A stretch of DNA of 64,000 nucleotides from Rhodanobacter sp. OK091. GTDB taxonomy: Bacteria > Pseudomonadota > Gammaproteobacteria > Xanthomonadales > Rhodanobacteraceae. A program made the position numbers and the translations under genes. This document shows positions 53,548 to 63,043 of this stretch, in pieces (position 1 is the first letter of the stretch; every line of letters begins with the position of its first letter). Under the pieces are notes generated by a model, which was not told the origin of the DNA, ran no database searches, and was given only the letters and a program-made list of their open reading frames with translations. The DNA lies in NCBI RefSeq assembly GCF_900142825.1, contig NZ_FRCH01000005.1, forward strand, positions 62,001-126,000, in the 5' to 3' direction.

Positions 53548-54537
53548 ATGCGGAGGCCGGGCTTGTCGCTTCCGGCGCAAGTCGGTGGAGACCCGCAAAC
53601 CGTGCAACGGACTTTTATCGTTGGTTGTCCGCGATCAGGCACGACGCTCGTGCAGGCCATGCTGGCCAGGCATCCGGATGTGTACACGCTGCCCGAGACG
53701 GCGTTCTTTGAACTCCTTTACGCCGATCTGCAATGGCGCTGGGGCGATCATCGCGCGCAACCGCGCCGACGCCGATGGCGCCAGCGCCTCGGGTTGATGC
53801 GAAAGGAAGTAAGGCCATCGATCGTCCCGCTGCTGCGCTCGTTGGGTGGTAATCGCCCACAGGTCAGGCGCGTACCGTTCCACTCCAACGTCTGTGCCGT
53901 CAGGTTCATCGACTTGCTCGACGCGCTTGCGCTGCAGGCCGGCTGTTCGCTGTGGGTGGAGAAGACGCCGAACCATCTTCTGTACATGCCGGAAATCGAA
54001 GCTTGCGCATCCGATGCCCGCTTCATCCACGTCATACGCCCGGGCGCGGACGTGCTGGCCTCGCTGATGGATGCCTACCTTCGCTTCGAAGACGACGATG
54101 CCTTCGGCGGCGGCGCGGTGCACTGGGTGCGTCGCTGGAATCGCGCCATGCAGATTCATGAAACCTGCCTCGGTCGGGCCAATCACACCTTCGTATTTCT
54201 GGAAGACCTGGTCCATGAGCCCGACAGCGAATGGGCCCGGATCTGTCAGTTCCTGGGCCTGCCGCACGATCTCCGGCTTGCGGATACCTGCAGCCAGGCC
54301 ATCGCGGATCTGGAACACGAACCCTGGAAACGTGGCGCCGTCAGCGGCCTTCCGCGACCATCGAAAAACAAGGCGGACGACTTGTTCACCGCGAAGTTCA
54401 AGCTGTGGCTCGACGATCATCTGGAGTCGTACGACAACCTGCGCATGAAATGCCTTCTTTTCCGCAACAGGACGGCCCGCACCGACCATGGTCAGGCTCT
54501 CCGCAAACACTCGGCGTCCAGTCCGCGCTTGGCATGA
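53548..54537 (+). CDS. Sulfotransferase family protein
   Basis: A 329-residue protein with the PAPS 5'-phosphosulfate-binding loop FIVGCPRSGTTLVQAML near the N-terminus and a likely 3'-phosphate segment around FIHVIRPGADVLAS. LWVEKTPNHLLYMPEI and FVFLEDLVHEPDSEWARICQFL are typical of Sulfotransfer_3. It would transfer sulfate to a carbohydrate, lipid or small molecule; acceptor unknown. GGAG precedes the ATG. Convergent with an acyltransferase gene, and both may decorate surface molecules. Confidence 0.88.
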   Translation: MRRPGLSLPAQVGGDPQTVQRTFIVGCPRSGTTLVQAMLARHPDVYTLPETAFFELLYADLQWRWGDHRAQPRRRRWRQRLGLMRKEVRPSIVPLLRSLGGNRPQVRRVPFHSNVCAVRFIDLLDALALQAGCSLWVEKTPNHLLYMPEIEACASDARFIHVIRPGADVLASLMDAYLRFEDDDAFGGGAVHWVRRWNRAMQIHETCLGRANHTFVFLEDLVHEPDSEWARICQFLGLPHDLRLADTCSQAIADLEHEPWKRGAVSGLPRPSKNKADDLFTAKFKLWLDDHLESYDNLRMKCLLFRNRTARTDHGQALRKHSASSPRLA

Positions 54538-54581
54538 GATATCGACGTCAGGCGCGGCGACAGCTCAACCAGGCCCCGTCA

Positions 54582-55688
54582 TCACGTCGCCGGCACCGAA
54601 GTCTGCCTGATGGCGCGACGCTCGCGCAGACGCAGGCAAGGACGCTCAACCAGATAATGCAGCGCCGCGCCCAGCATCAGCACGGCCACCGCGTACGTCA
54701 TGAAGGCGATCATGCCGTGTCCTTGCAGTTGCGCACCGAATGTCGTCGACACGACATGGAAGGCGATCTTGTGACTGAGATACAGGCTGTAGGAAATGCC
54801 CGCGAGCCAGCCGGCACCCGGCAGCCGCCAGCGGCCGAGCAGGCTCTGGCGATCCGCGCCGGCGAACACCAGCAGCCCGAAGCCGAATGACAGCAACGGC
54901 CAACCGAGCGCATTGGCAAGCAGGCCGGTGCGATCGCGGAACAGCCATAACGCGAAGCACGACACCCCGATACCGCCGAGTAGCACCATGTTTGAGCGCG
55001 CCTGCAATCGCGTCCACGCCTGGGGTCGATACACCCGCAGCGTGGCCAGCATGATGCCCATCAGCAAACCGTCCAGCCGCATCCAGGTCGGGTAGTAGAT
55101 GTCTTCCAGAAACCAGTTGCGCGGCGGATCCATCGCCACATCGTGCAGCCACACCGTCGTGCGCAAGGCGACGCCGAGCATGACCACCGCCACGCATAGG
55201 CTGATGAAGCCCAACGTCGACGACCGCCGCGTGAGCCACCACGCCAGCAGCGGAAAGACCAGATAGAAATGTTCCTCCACGCACAGCGACCACGCATGCG
55301 AGAAAGCCTGGTTGTTGGTATCGGTCAGCAGGTTCAGCGTGAAGGTGGCGAACTGCCACCACGGCTGCAGTCCTGGCACTTCGCGCAGTCCCGGGAACCA
55401 CACATACAGCGCCAGCACCACCGCAAACGCGGGCAGGATGCGCCACGCACGACGCCCATAAAACGCGCCGAACGACAGCGGCTCGCCACGCTTCAGCGGC
55501 CGCAACACCTGCGTGCCGATCAGAAATCCGCTGAGCACGAAGAAGATGTCCACGCCCGCCCAGCCATAGCGCGAAAGCCAGGCAAAGTCAGGGCCGAGCC
55601 CGCCGACGATGAACGAGTGGAACAGCATCACCCAGACGATGGCGATGGCACGCAGGAGATCGAGGCCGGGAAGGCGATGCATGGACAT
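54582..55688 (-). CDS. Acyltransferase family 3 (OafA/YrhL type)
   Basis: A 368-residue membrane O-acyltransferase with about ten TM helices. Catalytic His in IVWVMLFHSFIVGG, the RAWRILPAF motif and GVDIFFVLSGFLIG are diagnostic. Acts on surface glycans, peptidoglycan or lipids; here the substrate is unknown. ATGs at 55688 and 55682 are both possible starts; AGGA is better placed for the latter. No SGNH domain. Confidence 0.92.
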   Translation of the reverse strand: MSMHRLPGLDLLRAIAIVWVMLFHSFIVGGLGPDFAWLSRYGWAGVDIFFVLSGFLIGTQVLRPLKRGEPLSFGAFYGRRAWRILPAFAVVLALYVWFPGLREVPGLQPWWQFATFTLNLLTDTNNQAFSHAWSLCVEEHFYLVFPLLAWWLTRRSSTLGFISLCVAVVMLGVALRTTVWLHDVAMDPPRNWFLEDIYYPTWMRLDGLLMGIMLATLRVYRPQAWTRLQARSNMVLLGGIGVSCFALWLFRDRTGLLANALGWPLLSFGFGLLVFAGADRQSLLGRWRLPGAGWLAGISYSLYLSHKIAFHVVSTTFGAQLQGHGMIAFMTYAVAVLMLGAALHYLVERPCLRLRERRAIRQTSVPAT

Positions 55689-55885
55689 CCTGTCGCGACG
55701 GGTGAAGGGAATGGCCGGCATTGTGCGAGATTTTTCTGGCCTGCAAAGACGTATTCATGGCTTTTCGCGGGCAACTGTTTCGGAAGGTCCGCGCACCCGG
55801 TTCGGTGAGTGCGCGATACGTACACCAGACGCCAGCCCCTGTAGCCGTCATAATGCGGGGTTGCCCTACAGCGACAGCGCGACTC

Positions 55886-57322
55886 ATGCACATCGGTATC
55901 GATTTCGGCACCAGCTACTCGGCTGCCGCAGCCATCATCGACGGCGAACTGACTTTGGTGCGTTTCGGCGACACCGAGCAGTTCCGCACGGCGGTGTTTT
56001 TCCCCGAACGGGTGCCGGACCCCAACGACTTCGCGCTGACTCCCACGCTGGAAGCGCAACTGGAGGCCGAACTTCGCCTGACCAGGACCCGTCAACGCCA
56101 GCAGGCCGCGGCGGCCGCCGCGCGCGGGCAGGCGCCGGCGTCGCGCGGCGAAGACGAGCTGCGCCGCGAAGCGCTGCGCGTGGTGCGTCGGCAGTGGATG
56201 GAAGAGCAGACCCGGACGGCCACAGCCTCGGTAGCCAGTTTCCAGCACGCGCTGTTCGGGGAGGAAGCGGTAGAAGGCTATCTGGAAAGCGGCGGTGGCA
56301 ACCTGATCGAATCGCCCAAGTCGATGTTCGGCTATCGGCTGGACCCGCAAGTACGCAAAGTGATCGTGCACATCGCCACGCACATCCTCGAACACATCCG
56401 CCTCACCGCAAGCCGCCAGTTCGGCGTGCCGGTGCGCGGTGCGGTAATCGGGCGACCGGTGGAATTTCGCAGCTCGATGGGCGCGCAAGGCTCGGCACAG
56501 GCGATCGAGATACTGCGCGAGGCGGCTGCCGTGGCCGGCTTCGACCAAGTGACATTTCTGGAAGAACCGGCCGCCGCCGCGATGCACTACCACCAAAGCT
56601 TGCAGCAGCGGCAGTACGCGTTGATCGTCGACATCGGCGGTGGCACCACCGACGTGGCCCACGCCCGACTCGGCGGCGGCGAAGCCGCGCGGATCGCGCG
56701 CAGTTGGGGCCTGCCCAGGGGCGGCACCGACCTCGACGTCGGCGTCAGCCTGCACAGCTTCATGCCACAGCTGGGCAAGGATCAGATCAGCATGCCCGCG
56801 CATCGATTCGTGGATGCCGCCAGCGTGCACAACCTGCCCAAGCAGCGCGAGTTCCGCCAGCAAAACTATGGCCTCATCGACGAGCCGTACGGCGCGCGAC
56901 TTCGCGCATTGCAGGAGCCCGGTGCTACCACCCGGCTCAACCAGACGGCCGAACGCAGCAAGATCGCCTTGAGCACGTCTCCGAGCCATCGTGCCGAGCT
57001 GGACTTCATCGAGCATGGCCTCGCGGTCGAACTCGACAGCGAAGATTTCCGCGACGCCATCGCCCCGTTTCTCGGCCAGATGGAGCGCACCCTCGCGACC
57101 GTGCGCAGCGACCTCGACGAACTCCCCGCCAGCGTCTTCCTCACCGGCGGCACGTCCCGCTCACCGCAGGTGAAGGCACGCGTACAAGCCTGCTTCCCGG
57201 AGATTCCGCTGGTGCAGGGCGATCCCTCGCTGGGCGTGGTGTCGGGGTTGGCGGTGGCCGCGAGCGAAGCGGATCGCCAGGCCGCGCCGAACTTTGCACC
57301 GAACTCATCCGGGCCAACATGA
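55886..57322 (+). CDS. yegD: YegD-type Hsp70-family ATPase
   Basis: A 478-residue actin-fold protein like E. coli YegD (450 residues), with the nucleotide-binding domain but no canonical Hsp70 substrate-binding domain. Phosphate-1 loop HIGIDFGTSYSAAA, phosphate-2 LIVDIGGGTTDVAHA, adenosine motif VFLTGGTSRSPQV. An Ala/Arg/Gln-rich insertion of about 45 residues near 75-120 is a difference from E. coli. Start at 55886 opens the phosphate-1 motif; the longer frame upstream is not conserved. Confidence 0.9.
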   Translation: MHIGIDFGTSYSAAAAIIDGELTLVRFGDTEQFRTAVFFPERVPDPNDFALTPTLEAQLEAELRLTRTRQRQQAAAAAARGQAPASRGEDELRREALRVVRRQWMEEQTRTATASVASFQHALFGEEAVEGYLESGGGNLIESPKSMFGYRLDPQVRKVIVHIATHILEHIRLTASRQFGVPVRGAVIGRPVEFRSSMGAQGSAQAIEILREAAAVAGFDQVTFLEEPAAAAMHYHQSLQQRQYALIVDIGGGTTDVAHARLGGGEAARIARSWGLPRGGTDLDVGVSLHSFMPQLGKDQISMPAHRFVDAASVHNLPKQREFRQQNYGLIDEPYGARLRALQEPGATTRLNQTAERSKIALSTSPSHRAELDFIEHGLAVELDSEDFRDAIAPFLGQMERTLATVRSDLDELPASVFLTGGTSRSPQVKARVQACFPEIPLVQGDPSLGVVSGLAVAASEADRQAAPNFAPNSSGPT

Positions 57323-57359
57323 GCTGGTGCGGAATAAATGCCATTGATCCATGCTGACC

Positions 57360-57387
57360 CCAAGGGCGGCATCGCTGCCGCCCTTGG
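57360..57387. terminator. Hairpin between convergent genes, likely terminator
   Basis: A perfect 12-bp stem (57360-57371 with 57376-57387), loop TCGC, in the gap between yegD and the DUF2846 lipoprotein gene. Neither side has a T run, so termination strength is doubtful. Confidence 0.55.
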
Positions 57388-57444
57388 TGTATGAGTCAGT
57401 AGCCGGCGAGCATCATGTTCCCGCCTGTGGCCATACCGCTGCGC

Positions 57445-57882
57445 TTACTCGATCAATGTCGATTCCTGCACTCCGGCCCGCCCCTTCTTTTCATCGACGA
57501 CATGCAACGCCGAACCGGCGGCGAACATACCCATCTTCACCTCTTGCCATACGTAATACAGCTGTCCGGCCACCATATCGATGGTGACCGATGAGTCCTT
57601 CTCCGTCTTCGACGTGATGGTGTGCGATCCCGGTGGAAGCTGTTTCACGACATATGTCTTGGACGCGGTATCGCCTACCGACATATTGTCGATCAGCAAA
57701 GGCATCTTGATCGCCGAGCCAAAGACTTCGTTGCGGTAGATATAGACCGTTGCCTTGTCCGTAACCGGAGTGAACTGCTTCGCCTGGGTGTCAGCGCTCT
57801 TGCTGGCCATGGGCACGCTTGCGCAACCCGACATGACCAGTACGCCCGCCAACACCGTTGCCGCCAATAGTTTTCTAAACAT
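57445..57882 (-). CDS. DUF2846 lipoprotein
   Basis: A 145-residue exported lipoprotein: signal peptide with lipobox LVMSGCAS (lipidated Cys20) and a single DUF2846 domain (KATVYIYRNEVFGSAIKMPL and TYVVKQLPPGSHTITSKTE). AGGGGG precedes the ATG. Function unknown; the domain is beta-rich. Confidence 0.92.
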   Translation of the reverse strand: MFRKLLAATVLAGVLVMSGCASVPMASKSADTQAKQFTPVTDKATVYIYRNEVFGSAIKMPLLIDNMSVGDTASKTYVVKQLPPGSHTITSKTEKDSSVTIDMVAGQLYYVWQEVKMGMFAAGSALHVVDEKKGRAGVQESTLIE

Positions 57883-58167
57883 GTTTCCCCCTGTTGAGTA
57901 TGGATTCCCTTGCCCCGCACACCTTCACTCACACGGAAGGCATGCGACAGGCGCACAGCGTCCATGCGATGGAGATCCCAGCGGGGTACGACTCACCGTC
58001 CCAAGCCCCGGACGGTGACGTGATGTTTGCATGACTATCCGCGCAAAAGCGATGGCTCGCAGAGCGAAACATCTTACGGATTGATGGCAATCGGGAATCG
58101 ACTCCTAGAGCGGATCGGACTCGTACGCCCGCGCTTTAATGACGGCCCTTTGTTGGCGACCAAACCG

Positions 58168-58389
58168 TCACGCGGCATCCGTCCATGTCGACTCGATATC
58201 GACTTTCACCGCCTCATCGACAGCCTCGGCGGGAATACCGAGCATGCCGTGGACGCAGCCGTGACGCATGCCGGCGTAGTCGCCTTTATGGCGAAAAGTC
58301 GCTGTCCAGTTGATGCGGCCTGCGCTCGCCGGCTGGTAGTCCGCTTCGTAGGTGAATCCATTGCTGGTCTTGCCGGAGACATTGCTCAT
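58168..58389 (-). CDS. Small hypothetical protein
   Basis: A 73-residue soluble protein (MSNVSGKTSNGFTYEADYQP at the N-terminus) with a beta-rich first half and a short acidic helix at the C-terminus. GAGG precedes the ATG at 58389. No family recognised. Confidence 0.65.
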   Translation of the reverse strand: MSNVSGKTSNGFTYEADYQPASAGRINWTATFRHKGDYAGMRHGCVHGMLGIPAEAVDEAVKVDIESTWTDAA

Positions 58390-58637
58390 GGCGGAAGCCT
58401 CTTGGCGTGATCGTTCCCACAGCATAGGCCTTTGTCGGCGCAAATAGCGCCTGCTGGCAAAACTGCGCGACAACCATAAGGGCGACCTCACTTTCCATGA
58501 GGCGATAAACCGAGGGTAACTTTTTCCTTATCCCGACGAATGAATGGAAGACCGACGCCATCCCGGTCAGCTGGAAGCACTGCAGGACGACTCCCTAGCG
58601 GGTCGTCATTCCGAATCGTTCAATCGAGGATACGCAT

Positions 58638-59690
58638 ATGAAAAAATCAGCCTGTGGCATGGGTTTGCTTTCGCTGTTCATCGCCGGCGCCGTGGCTGCG
58701 CAGAGCGCTTCGCCATCGAGCGACGGACAAGCGCTGATCGTGACCGCGTCGAATACGACGCACAACCAGCTCATGATCTACAACGCGACAGGGGCTCTGC
58801 TCGAACAGTTTGCTACGGGCGGAGCGGGAGGCGTCCGTGGCAACGCTGGCGGCATCGCCCAGAATCATGATCGACTGGCCGTAGTCAATTTCGGCTCGGG
58901 CAACGTGTCGATTTTCGACAAGGACTTCGATCACCCAGGCTTGCGCTATGAGAAGCTTGTTCCGGCCGTCGCAAATCCCGTAAGCGTCGCGTTCGGCAAC
59001 GATCACCTGTACATCCTGACCACGTCCTATATCGAATCGCATCGGATCGATCGTTACGGTGTGGACCCGAGGGCGGATGGCGAGGCCAGGCTGGTCATCG
59101 GCGATGGCTCCGCCGCTCAAGTGGGAACGTTGCAGGGTCAGCTGATCATCAGCGAAAAGAGCAATGCGATTGAAACTGTCAACCTCGACGGTAACGGCGC
59201 GGTCACCGGCTCGACCACGCTTGTCGCCAACATTCCCGCCAACATCAATGCGCCGTTCGGCCTGGCTACGCGCGGCAACGACGCCTATGTGACGATCGCC
59301 CACGCAAACGAGATCAGCCTGGTTCGAAACAACACGGTGCTGGCTGTTACCGGTTCGGGCACCCAATCCGCACCCTGCTGGGTGACGCTGGATGGACCGT
59401 TCCTGTTTTCCGCCAATTCACCGAGCAAGTCGGTGTCGCGATATGCCGTTTACGGCGAAAAAATCATTCAGGACGCGGCGGTTGTCGCGAGCTTCCATGG
59501 CAGCCCGACCGACATCGCTTACCGCAGCAATCTGGCCGCGGTGATCGACGCCGACGGCAGCGTCTCGCATGTCTCCATTTTCGACGTCGACGAGGATGGC
59601 AATTTCAGCCTGAAGGGACTGGCGACCATCAACAACACCGCCACGAACGGCATCGCCATCGTGCGCGGGGACCGCGATGCGCATCGGTGA
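58638..59690 (+). CDS. Secreted beta-propeller (lactonase-like) protein
   Basis: A 350-residue exported protein with a signal peptide (about 1-21) and repeated four-strand blades of 40-50 residues (for example RLAVVNFGSGNVSIFDKDF, YVTIAHANEISLVRNN, LFSANSPSKSVSRYAVYG), resembling YVTN/3-carboxymuconate-cyclase-like propellers. No catalytic metal ligands could be confirmed. GAGG is 8 nt before the ATG. It stands alone. Confidence 0.8.
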   Translation: MKKSACGMGLLSLFIAGAVAAQSASPSSDGQALIVTASNTTHNQLMIYNATGALLEQFATGGAGGVRGNAGGIAQNHDRLAVVNFGSGNVSIFDKDFDHPGLRYEKLVPAVANPVSVAFGNDHLYILTTSYIESHRIDRYGVDPRADGEARLVIGDGSAAQVGTLQGQLIISEKSNAIETVNLDGNGAVTGSTTLVANIPANINAPFGLATRGNDAYVTIAHANEISLVRNNTVLAVTGSGTQSAPCWVTLDGPFLFSANSPSKSVSRYAVYGEKIIQDAAVVASFHGSPTDIAYRSNLAAVIDADGSVSHVSIFDVDEDGNFSLKGLATINNTATNGIAIVRGDRDAHR

Positions 59691-59730
59691 TATTTGATGT
59701 TGCGGGAAAGAGTAGAACCCAAAAAAGCCG

Positions 59731-59781
59731 CTCGTCATCCCAGCTTCACTGATGTAAACCGCATCGCTGGGATGACGAGCA
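59731..59781. terminator. Inverted repeat between convergent genes, probable bidirectional terminator or dispersed palindrome
   Basis: 15-bp perfect arms (59731-59745 and 59767-59781, GCTCGTCATCCCAGC and its complement), 21-nt loop, flanked by an A run on the left and a T run on the right. The core also resembles the CGTCATCCC-type palindromic repeats found in many proteobacterial genomes. Confidence 0.7.
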
Positions 59782-59818
59782 ATAGCCAGTTTTTTGAGGC
59801 TCCCGTGGGAATGAAGCG

Positions 59819-60340
59819 TTACCCGGCATCGATCTTTCCCAGCGATGTATGGCCCGCCGCGACATCGAGCGCCTGCAGCGAGACGGTTTTTCTGCCGCTG
59901 TCGAGTTGCTGGCGGCCGATTTCGCGGAAGCCCAGCTTGGCGTGGAACCGCTCGGACGCCGGGTTGGGCGGTTCGATATCGAACTCGCAGGTGATCAACG
60001 GCACGTCATCGCGCGACGCCCGCGCGTACACGTCGCGATAGAGCCGGCTGCCCGCACCCCGCGCCTGCATGTCGCCAGCCACCACCACGCGATCCACGTA
60101 CAGAAAGCGCGCATGGCGCTGCGAAAACCATTGGTAGTTCGGACTGTCGTAGTCCGCCCCTTCGCGGAACGCGAGCAGGAACGCAGCGATCCGACCGTCC
60201 TGTTCGATCACGCGGTGCAGCGCCGCCTGCGCATGCAACCTCGCGAGACGCTCGCCGTCGAGCGGACTGAGCACGGCCACGAAGGCCTCGTTGAGCGCGA
60301 GAATGGCGGCAAAATCGGCGGGTGTGGCGTCTCGAAGCAT
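59819..60340 (-). CDS. GNAT family N-acetyltransferase
   Basis: A 173-residue acetyl-CoA-dependent acyltransferase. The coenzyme A loop appears as MQARGAGSRLYRDVYARA (RxxGxGxxL pattern), followed by a SERFHAKLGFREIGRQ C-terminal strand region. Substrate unknown. The ATG at 60340 begins a standard MLRDATPADFAAILALN N-terminus. Confidence 0.9.
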   Translation of the reverse strand: MLRDATPADFAAILALNEAFVAVLSPLDGERLARLHAQAALHRVIEQDGRIAAFLLAFREGADYDSPNYQWFSQRHARFLYVDRVVVAGDMQARGAGSRLYRDVYARASRDDVPLITCEFDIEPPNPASERFHAKLGFREIGRQQLDSGRKTVSLQALDVAAGHTSLGKIDAG

Positions 60341-60522
60341 CAGGCGGCTTTCCTACATCGGACAAGGTGGGAGGAATACGCATTCTGACTCCCTGCTTTG
60401 AATTCGGCACCTGGTCGACATCGAGGCCTGCACGGAGGTGGGCGTCTCTGATCGTCGGGGGTAACATCGGTTAGTGTCGTTGCTTCCCCCATTGCCATTG
60501 TTCCGAAACGCAGGCCCGTCTC

Positions 60523-62175
60523 ATGAAAACATTCCAGCGATTCGCACTGACCGCGCTTTCATTCCTGCTGGTAGCCACGACATCGGCGAGGACCCAGCCC
60601 GACCCGTCGAAGACACGCGCGTATATCGATCACGCCTGGGACACGCTCACGCGATCGATGGACGATTGCTCGTCGCTGAGCGACAGCAAGATAAAAACCC
60701 AGCCGGTGCTGTACCTGCCGGCAGATCTGCCGACGCCACCGGACCTGGCCGGGATCGCCAAACATTGCCGCGTCGACGTGCATGTGCTGCCACGCGCCAT
60801 CGGCGAACTCGGCGATATCTCGCCCACCCAGTTGCCCAAGCAGGGGCTGCTCTATCTGCCGCATCCGTACGTGGTGCCCGGCGGGTTCTTCAACGAGATG
60901 TACGGCTGGGACAGTTATTTCATCGTGCTCGGTCTGGTGGCGGATCATCGCGAGACGCTGGCGCGCGGCATGGTCGACAACGCGCTGTTCGAGGTCAAGT
61001 ATTACGGTGCGGTGCTCAACGCCAACCGCACGTACTACCTCACCCGATCGCAGCCGCCGTTCCTGAGCTCGATGATGCGTGCAGTGCTCGACGATCCGGA
61101 CAGCTTCCACGACAAGGCCGAGGCGCGCGCATGGCTCAAGCGGGCGTATCCGCTGGCCGTGCGCGACTACTCGACCTGGACGCGCAAGGAGCATCTCGCG
61201 GGCGACACGGGCCTTTCGCGCTATTACGATTACGGCGGCACCAGCCCGGTGCTGGAGATGCACGACAGCAGTTATTTTCGCGGTGTGATCAAGTGGCTGA
61301 TGGCGCATCCGACGAAGGATTCCGGCTATCTGGTCAAGGCCTCGGAGCACCCCGACGATGCGGAAGCCGCACGCCTGAAAACCACCAGTTGCGACGTACG
61401 CGCCTCGACGGTATGCGCGGGGGCGTGGACCGGCGGCTACCGCCTCAGCGCCGACTATTACCTGGGCGATCGCGCGATGCGCGAGTCGGGCTTCGACACC
61501 TCGTTCCGGGTCGGTCCGTTCGGCGGTTCCACCCATCAGTACGCCACGGTGGACCTGAACAGCCTGATGTACCGCTATGAACGCGACTTGCACGATTTCG
61601 CCGTGCAGCTTGGGCTCGATGCGGATGCCAGCCACTGGGCCAGCGCCGCCGAGGCGCGGCACCGGGCGATCGACAAGTACCTGTGGCGCCCCGACCAGGG
61701 CATGTACATGGATTACGACTTCGTCACCGGCAAGCCGTCCGACTATCACTTCGTCGCGACGTTCTACCCGCTGTGGGCCGGCCTGGCCTCGCCTCAGCAA
61801 GCCGCTTCACTGCGCGGCAAACTTGCCTTGTTCGAGCGAATGGGCGGCCTGCAGACCAGCGACCGCGAGAGCGGTGCGCAATGGGATGCGCCGTTCGGCT
61901 GGGCTCCGACCAACTGGCTGGCCATTTCCGGCCTGGATGCCTACGGCTTCCACCAGGAAGCGGGTCGCATCGCGCATGAATTCAACGGCACCATCGACCG
62001 CAGTCTCGCTGCCGACGGCACCATCCGCGAAAAATACAACATGGTCAGCGGCAACGCCGACGTCAAGATCAGCGCCGGTTACAAGGACAACGTGATCGGC
62101 TTCGGCTGGACCAATGGCGTGTATCTGAAACTGCAGCAATTGCTGGGCGACCCGAAGCCGCGGTCGACGCCATAG
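60523..62175 (+). CDS. treA: Periplasmic alpha,alpha-trehalase (GH37)
   Basis: A 550-residue exported enzyme splitting trehalose to two glucoses. Signal peptide at about 1-22; the (alpha/alpha)6 barrel carries GH37 signatures in modified form: PGGFFNEMYGWDSYF (119-133), where the usual Arg after PGG is Phe, and QWDAPFGWAP, unaltered. The catalytic Asp is probably in RESGFDTSFRVG and the base Glu in TIREKYNMVSG. The Arg-to-Phe change could alter substrate preference; the enzyme may belong to a divergent subclass. Start ATG opens the signal peptide. Confidence 0.88.
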   Translation: MKTFQRFALTALSFLLVATTSARTQPDPSKTRAYIDHAWDTLTRSMDDCSSLSDSKIKTQPVLYLPADLPTPPDLAGIAKHCRVDVHVLPRAIGELGDISPTQLPKQGLLYLPHPYVVPGGFFNEMYGWDSYFIVLGLVADHRETLARGMVDNALFEVKYYGAVLNANRTYYLTRSQPPFLSSMMRAVLDDPDSFHDKAEARAWLKRAYPLAVRDYSTWTRKEHLAGDTGLSRYYDYGGTSPVLEMHDSSYFRGVIKWLMAHPTKDSGYLVKASEHPDDAEAARLKTTSCDVRASTVCAGAWTGGYRLSADYYLGDRAMRESGFDTSFRVGPFGGSTHQYATVDLNSLMYRYERDLHDFAVQLGLDADASHWASAAEARHRAIDKYLWRPDQGMYMDYDFVTGKPSDYHFVATFYPLWAGLASPQQAASLRGKLALFERMGGLQTSDRESGAQWDAPFGWAPTNWLAISGLDAYGFHQEAGRIAHEFNGTIDRSLAADGTIREKYNMVSGNADVKISAGYKDNVIGFGWTNGVYLKLQQLLGDPKPRSTP

Positions 62176-62212
62176 CTCGCCATCGAGCGAAACCACCCAG
62201 CATTGAGGACCA

Positions 62213-62254
62213 GCCACCCATCGACGCGCCATGCGTCGATGGGTGGCCGCTGCT
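62213..62254 (+). terminator. Terminator-like hairpin after trehalase
   Basis: A 15-bp perfect stem (62213-62227 with 62233-62247), loop GCCAT, followed after a few bases by TTTT. It lies about 40 bp past the trehalase stop. Confidence 0.6.
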
Positions 62255-62359
62255 TTTCCTGTGAACGGCTTGACCCTGCCGAAAGCACACCGTGCTCTTC
62301 GCCGTCATCCTTCAGCAACGCACAGACAGATCCGCGACGGCGAATGGCTATGCTTCGAC

Positions 62360-62818
62360 CTAATTCCCCGCCGTGGTGTGAATCCTTTTCTTCTCGTAGT
62401 TGATCATCAGCAGATTGGCCAAGGCGTAATTCTTGGCGCTGAGAGCGGACTGGAGCATGGTTGCGATCTCCGCGTCGCTCTTGCCGGTCAGCGATGAGGC
62501 GCGATCGAGACTGTTATCGCTGACCCGATAGGCCGATGCAACCGTCGCAGCATCTTTCGCAGACATGCCGAAGTGCTGCCAAACTTCGGTCAAATGCGCC
62601 CGGACCTTGGGCAGATCGGACATCGCCTTGGCCGAGCGTCGGTCGTAGTCGTGCTCCCAATTATTGTCAGAAGCTTCGCTCCGGCTGTAAGCCTGTGCCT
62701 GCTGTTGCATCTGCATATCGTGAGACGGTGCTTCATCCGGCTGATGTTGCTGGGCCAGAGAAGTACCGGCATAAGCAAGAGCAAGCAGCGCCAAACAAAC
62801 TAGTTTTCCACGAAGCAT
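62360..62818 (-). CDS. Secreted hypothetical protein
   Basis: A 152-residue exported protein: signal peptide (MLRGKLVCLALLALAYAG, cleavage near SLAQQ), a Gln/Met-rich segment (DMQMQQQAQAY), then a helical domain. GGAGGTG precedes the ATG at 62818 and fixes the start despite an open frame upstream. No family recognised. Convergent with trehalase. Confidence 0.75.
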   Translation of the reverse strand: MLRGKLVCLALLALAYAGTSLAQQHQPDEAPSHDMQMQQQAQAYSRSEASDNNWEHDYDRRSAKAMSDLPKVRAHLTEVWQHFGMSAKDAATVASAYRVSDNSLDRASSLTGKSDAEIATMLQSALSAKNYALANLLMINYEKKRIHTTAGN

Positions 62819-63043
62819 TGTGCACCTCCATTTATCGTGTCTCGCCTTGCTTCCAGGGCGTGTCGAAATCAAACGGCAAGCCCCGTTACCCAGCCACGGC
62901 CCTGCACTATTGCTCGCCTGCAGCGGGTCCCCTTCCCACCTTATTACACTCCCACTTTGCCGCGAAGACCAGTCACACAGCAGATCAAGGAGCCGAGTGA
63001 TCTGATTTGGCAAAGATCCTGTTTCCTGTGAAGCACGCAGCAG

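Noticed and set aside
55628..57016. Long minus-strand frame opposite yegD
   Set aside because: Shadow frame; the Hsp70 phosphate loops are on the plus strand.
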